This document shows, one piece after another, positions 1-6,706 of a stretch of 33,221 nt of DNA. Source of the stretch: Patescibacteria group bacterium (GTDB lineage Bacteria > Patescibacteriota > Patescibacteriia > Patescibacteriales > UBA12465). A program made the translations under genes and the position numbers. The notes beneath the pieces are model-generated. The model saw nothing but the letters and a program-made list of their open reading frames with translations, was not told where the DNA came from and made no database searches. Location of the stretch: the NCBI GenBank assembly GCA_029982795.1, contig JARRBY010000007.1, positions 1-33,221 of the forward strand, read 5' to 3'. Positions within the stretch are counted from its first letter, which is position 1. Each line of letters opens with the position of its first letter.

Positions 1-95
1 GCATCTTTATCAATTAAAAGGGAACCAAGTAGAGATTCTTCAGCTTCAAGGCTATGAGGAGGCATTTTTTCGAGCAATTCTTTTTTGTTTTCCAT
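1..95 (-). CDS. dnaB: Replicative DNA helicase DnaB, N-terminal fragment
   Basis: The first 31 codons of a minus-strand gene that runs off the left edge. Translation gives a short lysine-rich start and then MPPHSLEAEESLLGSLLID, which closely matches the conserved opening of the N-terminal primase-interacting domain of DnaB helicases (PPhnlEAEqsvLGglLld). DnaB is the hexameric 5'-3' helicase of the replication fork. Only this N-terminal piece is visible, so the RecA-like motor domain cannot be checked. The start ATG at 95-93 has no clear Shine-Dalgarno sequence. A candidate promoter lies at 126-154. The identification rests on about 20 conserved residues but the motif is distinctive. Confidence 0.85.
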   Translation of the reverse strand, partial: MENKKELLEKMPPHSLEAEESLLGSLLIDKD

Positions 96-125
96 AGCGT
101 TTAATGCTTAGCTTATAATTATTTT

Positions 126-154
126 ATATTATCTTAAGCTGAGATTTTATTCAA
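126..154 (-). promoter_or_regulatory. Candidate sigma70 promoter of dnaB
   Basis: Reading the minus strand, TTGAAT (154-149) is followed after exactly 17 bases by TAATAT (131-126), placing a start site near 119 and the dnaB ATG at 95. An inverted repeat, CTTAGCTTA at 107-115 and TAAGCTGAG at 135-143, flanks the -10 box. All nine positions could pair if one G-U is allowed, so it may be an operator or a chance AT-rich match. Confidence 0.4.
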
Positions 155-195
155 GACTAATTAAGACACAGTTTTTCCGCTTTCTATGCACATAA

Positions 196-224
196 AACAA
201 AAAAACCGCACCTAAGCAGTTTTT
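196..224 (-). terminator. Rho-independent terminator of the tRNA-Lys/tRNA-Thr unit
   Basis: On the minus strand AAAAACTGC (224-216), a six-base loop and GCGGTTTTT (209-201) form a 9-bp stem with one G-U pair, followed by further T-rich sequence. It starts two bases after the tRNA-Thr gene, as expected for a tRNA terminator. Confidence 0.7.
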
Positions 225-225
225 G

Positions 226-298
226 AGCCGACTGTCGGGCTCGAACCGACGACCTGCTGTTTACAAGACAGCTGCTCTACCAGCTGAGCTAAGTCGGC
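226..298 (-). tRNA. tRNA-Thr (anticodon UGU)
   Basis: A complete 73-nt cloverleaf on the minus strand. The acceptor arm GCCGACT pairs perfectly with AGTCGGC, the D arm has the usual AGCTCAGCTGGTAGAGC, the anticodon stem GCTGT/ACAGC encloses loop CTTGTAA with anticodon TGT, and the T arm carries GGTTCGAGC. The discriminator base is T. CCA is not encoded: the next bases are CAA. It lies four bases downstream of tRNA-Lys and is probably cotranscribed with it. Confidence 0.95.
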
Positions 299-302
299 AA
301 TG

Positions 303-375
303 TGCGCCCAGTAGGATTCGAACCTACGACCTTCTCCTTAAAAGGGAGCTGCTCTACCAGCTGAGCTATAGGCGC
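303..375 (-). tRNA. tRNA-Lys (anticodon UUU)
   Basis: A complete 73-nt cloverleaf on the minus strand. The acceptor GCGCCTA pairs with TGGGCGC (one G-U), the anticodon loop CTTTTAA shows TTT, and the T arm contains GGTTCGAATCC. The discriminator is A and CCA is not encoded. It is the first gene of a two-tRNA unit. tRNA-Lys(UUU) is the classic substrate of MtaB, encoded divergently just to the right. Confidence 0.95.
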
Positions 376-416
376 AAACAAATAAAGGCCCAAGAAGCCA
401 AATATTATCTTTTTTG

Positions 417-445
417 ATAATAACAAAAGATAATTTTTTTGGCAA
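417..445 (-). promoter_or_regulatory. Candidate extended -10 promoter of the tRNA-Lys/Thr unit
   Basis: On the minus strand TTGCCA (445-440) and TATTAT (422-417) are separated by exactly 17 bases, and the -10 is preceded by TG-T (extended -10). Transcription would start near 410, about 35 bases before tRNA-Lys. The -10 lies inside a small perfect AT hairpin (403-422). Confidence 0.55.
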
Positions 446-491
446 GCTTTTTTAAACGTTTTTTTAAACGTTTTTATATTTATCATTTTTA

Positions 492-521
492 TTGTTAATA
501 AAGACAATTATTTGTTAAAAT
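492..521 (+). promoter_or_regulatory. Candidate promoter of mtaB
   Basis: TTGTTA (492-497) lies 18 bases before TAAAAT (516-521), which has a TG-T extension. A second -10-like TATAAT at 529-534 has no good -35 box. The mtaB ATG is at 553. The choice between the two is uncertain in such AT-rich DNA. Confidence 0.35.
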
Positions 522-552
522 ACTTTTATATAATCAAGATAGTTAATCTATT

Positions 553-1788
553 ATGGCAAAAATAAATTTTAAACTTTATTCACTAGGTTGCAAGGTAAAT
601 CATTATGATGGTGCCAATTTACAAAAATTGTTATTATCAGCCGGTTTTGACATCGGTTTAAAACCTAACTTTGTTGTTATCAATACTTGTTCAGTGACTA
701 AAAAGGCAATATTGAAAGATAAACAGTTAATTAAAAAAATAAAAAAAGAAAATCCCGGGGCTCGTTTAGTTATTATGGGTTGTTGGCCGCAAACAGCAAT
801 TGTTGGAGATGATATTATCGCCGGTAATAAAGCTATTATTTGGGGGGTGGGCAATTTAAATGGTTTGGTTAAAAAATTAGTGGCCGAATTTAAACCGGTG
901 TTAAAAACAAAAGATAAAAAAAATAATTCATCTTTAGTTTTAAGTGATAGAAGTCGTTATTTTTTAAAGGTGGCAGATGGTTGTAATCAGTTTTGTTCCT
1001 ATTGTATAATTCCCCATGCTCGTGGGCGTTTAAAAAGCCGAGCGCTTGGTAGTTTGTTAAAAGAAGCAAGAGAAGCGAGTAAGGCCGGTTATCGTGAAAT
1101 TGTTTTATGTGGTATTCATTTAGGTCGTTATGGTGAGGATAAAAAAACAACAAAAATTAATCTTAGTAATTTAATTGAAGAATTATTGAAAATTAAAGAT
1201 TTGGGGCGAATTCGTCTTAGTTCTATCGAAATCAATGAAGTAAATTCGGATTTAATAAAATTAATAGCGCGGGAAAGTCGAATATGTAAACATTTGCATA
1301 TCTCTTTGCAGTCTGGTAGTACTAAAATTTTACGTTTGATGAATAGGCCTTATACCGCCGCTTATTATAAAAATCAGGTTGCAAAAATAAGAGAACAAAT
1401 TCCGGAAATTGCTATCTCTACCGATATAATTGTAGGTTTTCCCCAGGAAAGTGAAGCCGATTTTACTGCAACTTATGAATTTGCTAAAGCCTTAAATTTT
1501 AGCAAGATTCATGTTTTCCCTTTTTCCGCTCATGAAATAACCGCCGCTTATCATCTAGATGGAAAAATTAATAAAAATATAATTAATGAAAGAGCCCGAA
1601 TTTTACGTAATTTGTCTTTAAAACAAGAAAAGAAGTATCAAGCTGATATAAAAAAAGCCTATAAAAATAAGCCATTTAATTTAATTGTTGAAAAAAGTGA
1701 TGTGCCGGGAAAGATAAGGGCAAAAACAGAATTTGGTTTTGATGTTTATTTAAATGAGAGGGAAGCAAAAAAGCATAATTTTATTTAA
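553..1788 (+). CDS. mtaB: tRNA t6A37 methylthiotransferase MtaB
   Basis: A 411-aa radical-SAM methylthiotransferase of the MiaB/RimO/MtaB family, which adds a methylthio group to N6-threonylcarbamoyl-adenosine 37 of tRNA. The N-terminal UPF0004 domain shows the three cysteines for the second [4Fe-4S] cluster: SLGC13K, NTC46SVT and MGC77. The radical-SAM triad is C144-N-Q-F-C148-S-Y-C151, followed by IIPHARG and, later, the GFPQES motif. A TRAM-like C-terminal tail is short. SLGCKVN rather than the MiaB signature places it with MtaB. No Shine-Dalgarno is visible before the ATG. It is divergent from tRNA-Lys(UUU), a known MtaB substrate in other bacteria, and stands 61 bases upstream of the sigma factor gene. 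Confidence 0.88.
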   Translation: MAKINFKLYSLGCKVNHYDGANLQKLLLSAGFDIGLKPNFVVINTCSVTKKAILKDKQLIKKIKKENPGARLVIMGCWPQTAIVGDDIIAGNKAIIWGVGNLNGLVKKLVAEFKPVLKTKDKKNNSSLVLSDRSRYFLKVADGCNQFCSYCIIPHARGRLKSRALGSLLKEAREASKAGYREIVLCGIHLGRYGEDKKTTKINLSNLIEELLKIKDLGRIRLSSIEINEVNSDLIKLIARESRICKHLHISLQSGSTKILRLMNRPYTAAYYKNQVAKIREQIPEIAISTDIIVGFPQESEADFTATYEFAKALNFSKIHVFPFSAHEITAAYHLDGKINKNIINERARILRNLSLKQEKKYQADIKKAYKNKPFNLIVEKSDVPGKIRAKTEFGFDVYLNEREAKKHNFI

Positions 1789-1849
1789 ATAAGTAAGTTT
1801 ATTTGTTACTTTTATAAATTTTTAGCGTTTCAAATAGGGAAAGTTTTAT

Positions 1850-2440
1850 ATGGCCATAGAAAATGTAGTTCAAACTGAAAATGAATTGATAAAATTAGCG
1901 CAAACCGGAGATAGGTCTGCCTTCGCCAAGCTCTATGATTTTTATATGCGCAAAATTTATGATTTTGTCTATTATAAAACAATGCAAAAAGAGCAAACAG
2001 AAGATATTGTTAGTCAGATATTTTTAAAAGCATGGAAAAATATCAATTCTTATCAGCAAAATAGTTTTTCTGCGTGGTTATATACAATTGCCAGAAATAC
2101 AGTAATAGACTTTTACCGGCAAGATAAAAATAACAGAAATATTGATGATTTTTGGGATTTAGCAAGTAATGATGATTTATTAGCTAAGGTAAACAATAGT
2201 TTGCAATTACAGAAAATAAAAAAGTTGATGATTAATTTAAAAAGTGAAGAAAGAGATATTATTATTATGCGTTTTTGGTTAGATTTGTCTTTTAAGGAGA
2301 TAGCAGAGCGTTTATCAAAAAATGAGGGGGCGATAAAGATGTCTCTGAAAAGGACTCTGGATAAAATTAAGGGAGAAGCTTTATGGTCGTTAATTATTGC
2401 TTTCCCCCAAATTGAAAATATATGGAAAAAAATGAGTTAG
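1850..2440 (+). CDS. ECF-type RNA polymerase sigma factor
   Basis: A 196-aa sigma-70 family protein with only regions 2 and 4, the architecture of extracytoplasmic-function sigma factors. Region 2 (about residues 22-92) contains FAKLYDFYMRKIYDFVYY, the DIVSQIFLKAWKN segment and the WLYTIARNTVIDFYR promoter-melting part. Region 4 (about 128-180) has the helix-turn-helix LKSEERDIIIMRF...LSFKEIAERL...GAIKMSLKR. The start is preceded by a weak GGGAAAG. Its last 19 bases overlap the next gene, which encodes a single-pass membrane protein, so the pair looks like a sigma/anti-sigma couple under translational coupling. The regulon and inducing signal cannot be read from the window. Confidence 0.88.
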   Translation: MAIENVVQTENELIKLAQTGDRSAFAKLYDFYMRKIYDFVYYKTMQKEQTEDIVSQIFLKAWKNINSYQQNSFSAWLYTIARNTVIDFYRQDKNNRNIDDFWDLASNDDLLAKVNNSLQLQKIKKLMINLKSEERDIIIMRFWLDLSFKEIAERLSKNEGAIKMSLKRTLDKIKGEALWSLIIAFPQIENIWKKMS

Positions 2441-4047
2441 AAAATATATTAGATGAATTATATCATTTTTATCCCGAATTAAAACAAAAAGAACAGGAAC
2501 TTATTGTTTTAATAAAGGAGATGAAAAGCAGTCGTCCGGAAATTGAATTTGATGAGACTTTTGCCCGAAATCTTAGACAACGTTTATTGAAAGTACCTGT
2601 TAAAGAAACTAAAAAATTTAATTTTAATATTATGAACAAGAAAATTTTTATTGCGGCGGGATCTTTGGTGGTGATAAGTTTGTTATTTATTGTGGCCATT
2701 AATATTTTTGGTCCCAATAAGACTGACGATAATTTGTGGTCAATTACTCCTTTATTTAATAATAAGGAAGAAGAGAGCCAGATTGCTTATCTCCCTTCCG
2801 GTTCTTTTGGCAGTCTTAGCGATTTAAGAATGACAAGTGGCGACGCTTCTCAGGAAGAGATGATTACTACCGGCGTGAGCAAAGATGATTTAACAGCGGT
2901 ATCTGCTGAGGGAAAAGTTGATTATTCACCAGTTGCCACTGCTGTGGGTATGGGAGCCGGTATGAATATAGACGCCAGAATGATTCTACCAATATACGCC
3001 GGTTTTGATTATAAATACAGCGGAGATGAATTTAATTTAGAACAAACGAGTGCTTTAGTGTACAGGCGTTTAAAAAATGAAAATAGTTTGGGCAGAGATT
3101 TGGCGCGCACTTTAAATTCTTTTAATTTTCCAGGAATTAATTTAGATACTTTCTCTAATCTTAAAGTTAACAGTATATCTTTTGGAGAAGACAAAGAGCA
3201 GGGTTTACTGATTAATTTTGAATTAAAAGAAGGCAGTCTTTATATTTATGAAAATTGGGAGAAGTGGCGTATTGCTGAACGTGAAGCTTGTGGTAGTAAT
3301 CAGGCTTGTTGGGATAGATTTAGAATTAGAATAGAAGATGTTCCCACTGATAGTGAATTAATTACGGTTGCTAATAATTTTTTAAGTGAACATAAAATTG
3401 ATTTAGCAAATTATGGCGAACCGCAAGTTGATAATCAGTGGCGGACATATTATGAATATGCTGAAGATAAGGCTAATTATTACATTCCTGAACAAGCGAC
3501 CGTTATTTATCCAATTTTAATTGAAGATAAGCCGGTAAGGGACCAAAGTGGTAATTATTCTGGTTTGCGTATTGGCATTAATTTATTTTTTAATAAAGTA
3601 TCTAGTTTAAATGGTTTAATCCCTTATAATTATGAGGCTTCTGCCTATGATTTAGAGACAGATAGCGCCCGTATAATTGCTTTAGCTGAAAAGGGTGGGT
3701 GGAATCGCAATTTTTATAATATAAGTAAAGAAGAAAACAAAAATATAGTTGAGTTAGGGACTCCAGAATTTTCCTATGTCCAAATGTGGCGCTATAAGGA
3801 TAACACCAGTGTTGAATTATTTGTACCTGCTTTAATTTTTCCTGTTACCAAGCGTCCAGAAATAGGTTACTACGGTAACAATTATGTAGTTTTGCCACTG
3901 GTAAAAGAGTTAATAGATGATATTGAAAAGGAAGAACAAAATTGGAATATGTTACGGCCGTTAGATTCTCCAGTTTCAATAAATGCAATTTCAGAAGGAC
4001 TAGAAGGGACAAGTACTATGCCAGTTGAAATAAAGGCGGAGGAATAA
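2422..4047 (+). CDS. Probable membrane anti-sigma factor with large external domain
   Basis: A 541-aa protein that starts inside the sigma factor gene (19-base overlap). Residues 1-70 are a short charged cytoplasmic region with helical stretches and an FARNLRQRLL segment. About 75-97 is a single hydrophobic helix (KKIFIAAGSLVVISLLFIVAI), and the remaining roughly 440 residues would lie outside the membrane. The external part has no motif I recognise. It is rich in Tyr, Asn and acidic residues and contains one close cysteine pair (CGSNQACW). The anti-sigma role is inferred from position, overlap and topology, because the N-terminal part lacks an obvious zinc-binding ZAS motif. A terminator follows at 4070-4104. 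Confidence 0.6.
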   Translation: MEKNELENILDELYHFYPELKQKEQELIVLIKEMKSSRPEIEFDETFARNLRQRLLKVPVKETKKFNFNIMNKKIFIAAGSLVVISLLFIVAINIFGPNKTDDNLWSITPLFNNKEEESQIAYLPSGSFGSLSDLRMTSGDASQEEMITTGVSKDDLTAVSAEGKVDYSPVATAVGMGAGMNIDARMILPIYAGFDYKYSGDEFNLEQTSALVYRRLKNENSLGRDLARTLNSFNFPGINLDTFSNLKVNSISFGEDKEQGLLINFELKEGSLYIYENWEKWRIAEREACGSNQACWDRFRIRIEDVPTDSELITVANNFLSEHKIDLANYGEPQVDNQWRTYYEYAEDKANYYIPEQATVIYPILIEDKPVRDQSGNYSGLRIGINLFFNKVSSLNGLIPYNYEASAYDLETDSARIIALAEKGGWNRNFYNISKEENKNIVELGTPEFSYVQMWRYKDNTSVELFVPALIFPVTKRPEIGYYGNNYVVLPLVKELIDDIEKEEQNWNMLRPLDSPVSINAISEGLEGTSTMPVEIKAEE

Positions 4048-4069
4048 AATTAATATTTTTCGTTTTGAC

Positions 4070-4104
4070 AAAAAGAGCAATAAAAATATTTTTTGCTCTT
4101 TTTT
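4070..4104 (+). terminator. Rho-independent terminator after the sigma/anti-sigma genes
   Basis: AAAAAGAGCAA (4070-4080) pairs with TTGCTCTTTTT around 4093-4103; the intervening A/T run can extend the stem. It ends in a T tract and lies 22 bases beyond the stop of the putative anti-sigma gene. Confidence 0.7.
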
Positions 4105-4177
4105 GTATTTAAATCTTGTTTAATTTCTATATTTTTGTCAGAATACAAGGGTAATAATTATTTTAAAATTGTAATTT

Positions 4178-4486
4178 ATGAAACAGACAATTTATAAGAT
4201 TGAAGTATTAGGTTCACAGTGTCCTTCTTGTCAAGAATTACAGCGACGTGTCGTTCAGGCAGCTGAGAAGTTAAAACTGGATGTTGCCATTTTGTATAAT
4301 AACGATATCCAACGCATTATTGATATTGGCTTGCAATCAGCACCAGTGTTATTAATAAATGATGAAGTTATTTTAAAGGGGCAATTATTGTCGGTAGATG
4401 AGCTAGTTACGTTATTGAAAGATTATAAAAAAGAGGGTTGTCATTGTTCTGGTACTGGTTGTAGCGGAAATTGCCATTGCCACTAG
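4178..4486 (+). CDS. Small thioredoxin-like protein with Cys/His-rich tail
   Basis: A 102-aa protein of the thioredoxin_3 type (small redox-active disulfide protein). The fold begins IYKIEVLGSQC15PSC18, giving a CxxC active site, and the cis-proline segment appears as QSAPVLLIND. The last 16 residues are an unusual tail with five Cys and three His (C88, H89, C90, C95, C99, H100, C101, H102) that could bind a metal ion or act as a thiol relay. No signal peptide is present, so it should act in the cytoplasm. It is transcribed alone and shares a bidirectional terminator with the converging redox operon. Family assignment is good; the function of the tail is unknown. Confidence 0.75.
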   Translation: MKQTIYKIEVLGSQCPSCQELQRRVVQAAEKLKLDVAILYNNDIQRIIDIGLQSAPVLLINDEVILKGQLLSVDELVTLLKDYKKEGCHCSGTGCSGNCHCH

Positions 4487-4505
4487 AAGTTTATTTTAAA
4501 TATAA

Positions 4506-4537
4506 AAAAAACGATGGTTTACAAGCCATCGTTTTTT
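4506..4537 (+). terminator. Bidirectional terminator between convergent redox genes
   Basis: A perfect 12-bp stem (4506-4517 with 4526-4537; core CGATGG/CCATCG) and an 8-base loop, with an A run on the left and a T run on the right, so it can end transcription from both strands. It lies between the plus-strand thioredoxin-like gene (stop 4486) and the minus-strand CcdA-like gene (stop 4553). Confidence 0.85.
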
Positions 4538-4552
4538 ATATTTTGTTTTATT

Positions 4553-5782
4553 TTATCCAAACATTAACAATTCCGGTTTAAATATCATGAGTAAACCGAT
4601 AATTAACATTAATAAGCCACCGATTAAATGAGAGGCACGCGTATATTTTGTAGTAAGGCCGGTAATACGAAGGGTTGTCATTGCAACAAAAAAGACAATT
4701 AAATCATCAAGCATGAAGAAGAAAATATAACCTAAAATGTAAAGATAATATTTCCAGGTGGCCATGTTATTTAAAGCAAGTACCTGAGTATAGACTGCGG
4801 GGAGGCCGGCTGAACAAATTAATTCAACTAAATTAACGGCAAAAGCCAGGGTGATAATACCACCAAGTGCGAGCCAGAGACTATTTTGTTGAACCGCTTT
4901 TTTTAACTTTCCAAAAGTTTTTTGTTTTTTTTCTGTTCCAACTACTTTGCAACTACTATCTTTATTAATAAAAAATTCACGTAAATTGTAGCCACCACCA
5001 AATAAAGCGACTAAACCGATGATTATTCTTACCCCTAAAATAAAGCCTAAAAATATAATCAGATTTAGCCAAGCAGCCATAAATAAGAAATAAACAATTG
5101 CTGAAGTGACAATAAAGGCAATCCCGAGTAACCACATTCTTTTTCGGTCCTTCATTCCTAAAAGTAAACTGATTAAAAAGAGTAGTACCCACATAGCGCA
5201 AGGGTTAAAACCATCAAGAATGCCTAATATGATAGTTAGTACCGGGAGAGAAAAGCTATAGATATCAACTTCACCTAAGATAGGAAGATCCATTATTTTT
5301 TGGTTGGAATCAGAAGGGCTAACAGGAGTTGTTTTAGTTTTTGTTTTTTCTATTTTAACTCCATCGGCGGGATAATTAGTAGCAATTTTAGCAATAGAAT
5401 CAGGGCAAGAAATGGAAGTACATACTTCAACTCTATCTTTTATCTCGCGAGAAGTAACGCCATCGGTATAACCAACGAAAACTTGATCACCAACTACTAA
5501 GAAGGGGACACCATCAACACGGGCATCTAAGGTACGGGCCACTTCTTGAAGAAAAATTGTATTTTTACGATTTTTATAAATTTCATACTCTTTTACTTCT
5601 AGTTGGGGGTATTCCGGTTTTAATTCTTGATAGATAAATTCTTTTTCTTGAGCACAGTGGGGGCAACCTTCACCATGAAAAAGATAGATGGTAATATTTT
5701 CATTTTGAGCTTGAGCGGGAAAGGCAAAAAATGGTAAAAATAAAAATAAAAGACTAAAAAGTAGTTTATAATATAATTTCAT
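4553..5782 (-). CDS. Glutaredoxin/thioredoxin domain fused to CcdA-like membrane protein
   Basis: A 409-aa envelope protein. Residues 1-26 form a signal peptide ending FPAQAQ. Residues about 29-120 are a thioredoxin/glutaredoxin-fold domain with active site GC40PHC43 and a cis-Pro segment VDGVPFLVV. An extra pair C121/C126 closes the domain. A linker follows, and then from about 178 a six-helix membrane domain of the CcdA/DsbD-beta type, with the two expected membrane cysteines in FNPC195AMW and LIC323SAGLP. The parts suggest that electrons pass through the membrane to an external thiol domain, as in DsbD-type systems, here with domains in the reverse order. It begins three bases after a small thioredoxin gene that could supply electrons from the cytoplasm. 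Confidence 0.8.
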   Translation of the reverse strand: MKLYYKLLFSLLFLFLPFFAFPAQAQNENITIYLFHGEGCPHCAQEKEFIYQELKPEYPQLEVKEYEIYKNRKNTIFLQEVARTLDARVDGVPFLVVGDQVFVGYTDGVTSREIKDRVEVCTSISCPDSIAKIATNYPADGVKIEKTKTKTTPVSPSDSNQKIMDLPILGEVDIYSFSLPVLTIILGILDGFNPCAMWVLLFLISLLLGMKDRKRMWLLGIAFIVTSAIVYFLFMAAWLNLIIFLGFILGVRIIIGLVALFGGGYNLREFFINKDSSCKVVGTEKKQKTFGKLKKAVQQNSLWLALGGIITLAFAVNLVELICSAGLPAVYTQVLALNNMATWKYYLYILGYIFFFMLDDLIVFFVAMTTLRITGLTTKYTRASHLIGGLLMLIIGLLMIFKPELLMFG

Positions 5783-5785
5783 AAA

Positions 5786-6055
5786 TTATTTTTCTTTATT
5801 CTTGTTTATAATTTCAATGATTTTCTTTTTTTCAACTTCTCCTTGCAAACGGAGGAACTCTTTATCATTTTTATCAAGAAAAACAAAGGTTGGCAATACT
5901 TCATTTATATTGTATTTTTCGACCATGTCTTTAGCAACATCAAAATCATAGTATTCGGTTTTAAGCCAGGGGTTATTTGCTTCAATTTCTTTAAAACGTG
6001 GTTTCATAACTAAACAACCGGGACACCATTTGGCGCCAAATTTTAAAATTTTCAT
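5786..6055 (-). CDS. Small thioredoxin
   Basis: An 89-aa minimal thioredoxin. The active site is KWC11PGC14, the central strand and cis-proline appear as NEVLPTFVFLD, and the last helix is a lysine-rich segment. There is no signal peptide, so it should be cytoplasmic. It is the first gene of a two-gene operon whose second member is the CcdA-like membrane protein, with a three-base gap. A natural reading is that this thioredoxin feeds reducing equivalents to the membrane domain. It is shorter than the usual 105 aa and lacks the first beta-alpha unit. The promoter candidate is at 6088-6116. Confidence 0.85.
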   Translation of the reverse strand: MKILKFGAKWCPGCLVMKPRFKEIEANNPWLKTEYYDFDVAKDMVEKYNINEVLPTFVFLDKNDKEFLRLQGEVEKKKIIEIINKNKEK

Positions 6056-6087
6056 AATGTTTATTATATTTTAATTGGACTTATATA

Positions 6088-6116
6088 ATAATAGCATAAT
6101 AAAAAAGATTTGAAAA
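6088..6116 (-). promoter_or_regulatory. Candidate extended -10 promoter of the thioredoxin-CcdA operon
   Basis: On the minus strand a TG-C extension precedes TATTAT (6093-6088). A weak -35 TTTTCA (6116-6111) stands 17 bases upstream. The ATG follows at 6055. Confidence 0.4.
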
Positions 6117-6175
6117 AATAAAAATCAAATAAAAATTAAATTATAAGAAAATATTTTGCTAATTTTTTTATATCC

Positions 6176-6204
6176 TTGCTTTTTTTTAAAAAATATGGTA
6201 GCAT
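6176..6204 (+). promoter_or_regulatory. Candidate promoter of the 104-aa orphan gene
   Basis: TTGCTT (6176-6181), a spacer of exactly 17 bases, TG-G extension and TAGCAT (6199-6204). The leader to the ATG at 6248 would be about 37 bases. Confidence 0.55.
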
Positions 6205-6247
6205 CGGTTTTAGAACTTTTCAAATTATTAATTAAATAATAAAGGCC

Positions 6248-6562
6248 ATGGAAGTATTAGAAAGAAATTCGGACGAGGTGCTTATTGCTGAGAGTGCAGT
6301 AATTAGAAGGGCAGAAAAAAATGTTGCTGTTTTACAAGATGAGTTAGCTGAAAAAAATTGGCTGGAAATATGGCATGTTTTATGCAAAAGTGAGCTTTGT
6401 GCTCTGCCGGTTATCAGAAAAATGAGCAGTAATGTGCAAAGCAGTCTCAAAAGCATAATTCTGGAAACAAAAAGAATTTTTGTTCTAGAAAAAGAACATT
6501 TAAATCCTAGTTTAGCGTCATCGATTCAAAATGCTTTGACAGATATAACAAAAATACTTTAA
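6248..6562 (+). CDS. Hypothetical protein, 104 aa
   Basis: A 104-aa protein I do not recognise. It is predicted to be mostly helical and acidic at its N-terminus, with a tryptophan-containing core (KNWLEIWHVLCKSELC, two cysteines) and a long amphipathic second half. There is no signal peptide or membrane segment. It has its own promoter candidate at 6176-6204 and its own terminator at 6587-6618, so it is a one-gene unit. The start is supported by AAAGG just upstream. The free-standing, well-signalled arrangement favours a real expressed gene. Confidence 0.65.
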   Translation: MEVLERNSDEVLIAESAVIRRAEKNVAVLQDELAEKNWLEIWHVLCKSELCALPVIRKMSSNVQSSLKSIILETKRIFVLEKEHLNPSLASSIQNALTDITKIL

Positions 6563-6586
6563 TTGTTTATTATTAGGGTTTAAAAT

Positions 6587-6618
6587 AAAAGAACGCCACT
6601 ACAAAGCGTTCTTTTTTT
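6587..6618 (+). terminator. Bidirectional terminator
   Basis: AAAAGAACGC (6587-6596), nine-base loop, GCGTTCTTTT (6606-6615) and a T tract. It ends the 104-aa gene on the plus strand and, 10 bases beyond tRNA-Glu, probably the fmt/tRNA unit on the minus strand. Confidence 0.8.
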
Positions 6619-6627
6619 AATTGCGGG

Positions 6628-6699
6628 TAGTCCCTAGGGGAATCGAACCCCTGTTGTCAGGATGAGAACCTGGTGTCCTAACCACTAGACGAAGGGACC
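6628..6699 (-). tRNA. tRNA-Glu (anticodon CUC)
   Basis: A 72-nt cloverleaf on the minus strand. It begins GGTCCCTTCGTCTAG, typical of tRNA-Glu; the acceptor pairs with AGGGACT (a G-U closing pair), the anticodon loop TTCTCAT reads CTC, and the T arm has GGTTCGATTCC. The discriminator is A and CCA is not encoded. It follows the fmt stop codon by seven bases and is probably cut from the fmt transcript. Confidence 0.92.
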
Positions 6700-6706
6700 A
6701 TGTGGT

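Noticed and set aside
223-417. Plus-strand reading frame of 64 codons across the two tRNA genes
   Set aside because: It is the antisense of tRNA-Thr and tRNA-Lys; the cloverleaves explain the sequence fully.
447-476. Short direct repeat of TTTTTTAAACG before mtaB
   Set aside because: Only two AT-rich copies without further copies or flanking structure; likely chance or slippage.
1800-1830. Weak inverted repeat AAGTAA/TTACTT before the sigma factor gene
   Set aside because: No GC pairs and only six base pairs; not a convincing terminator or operator.
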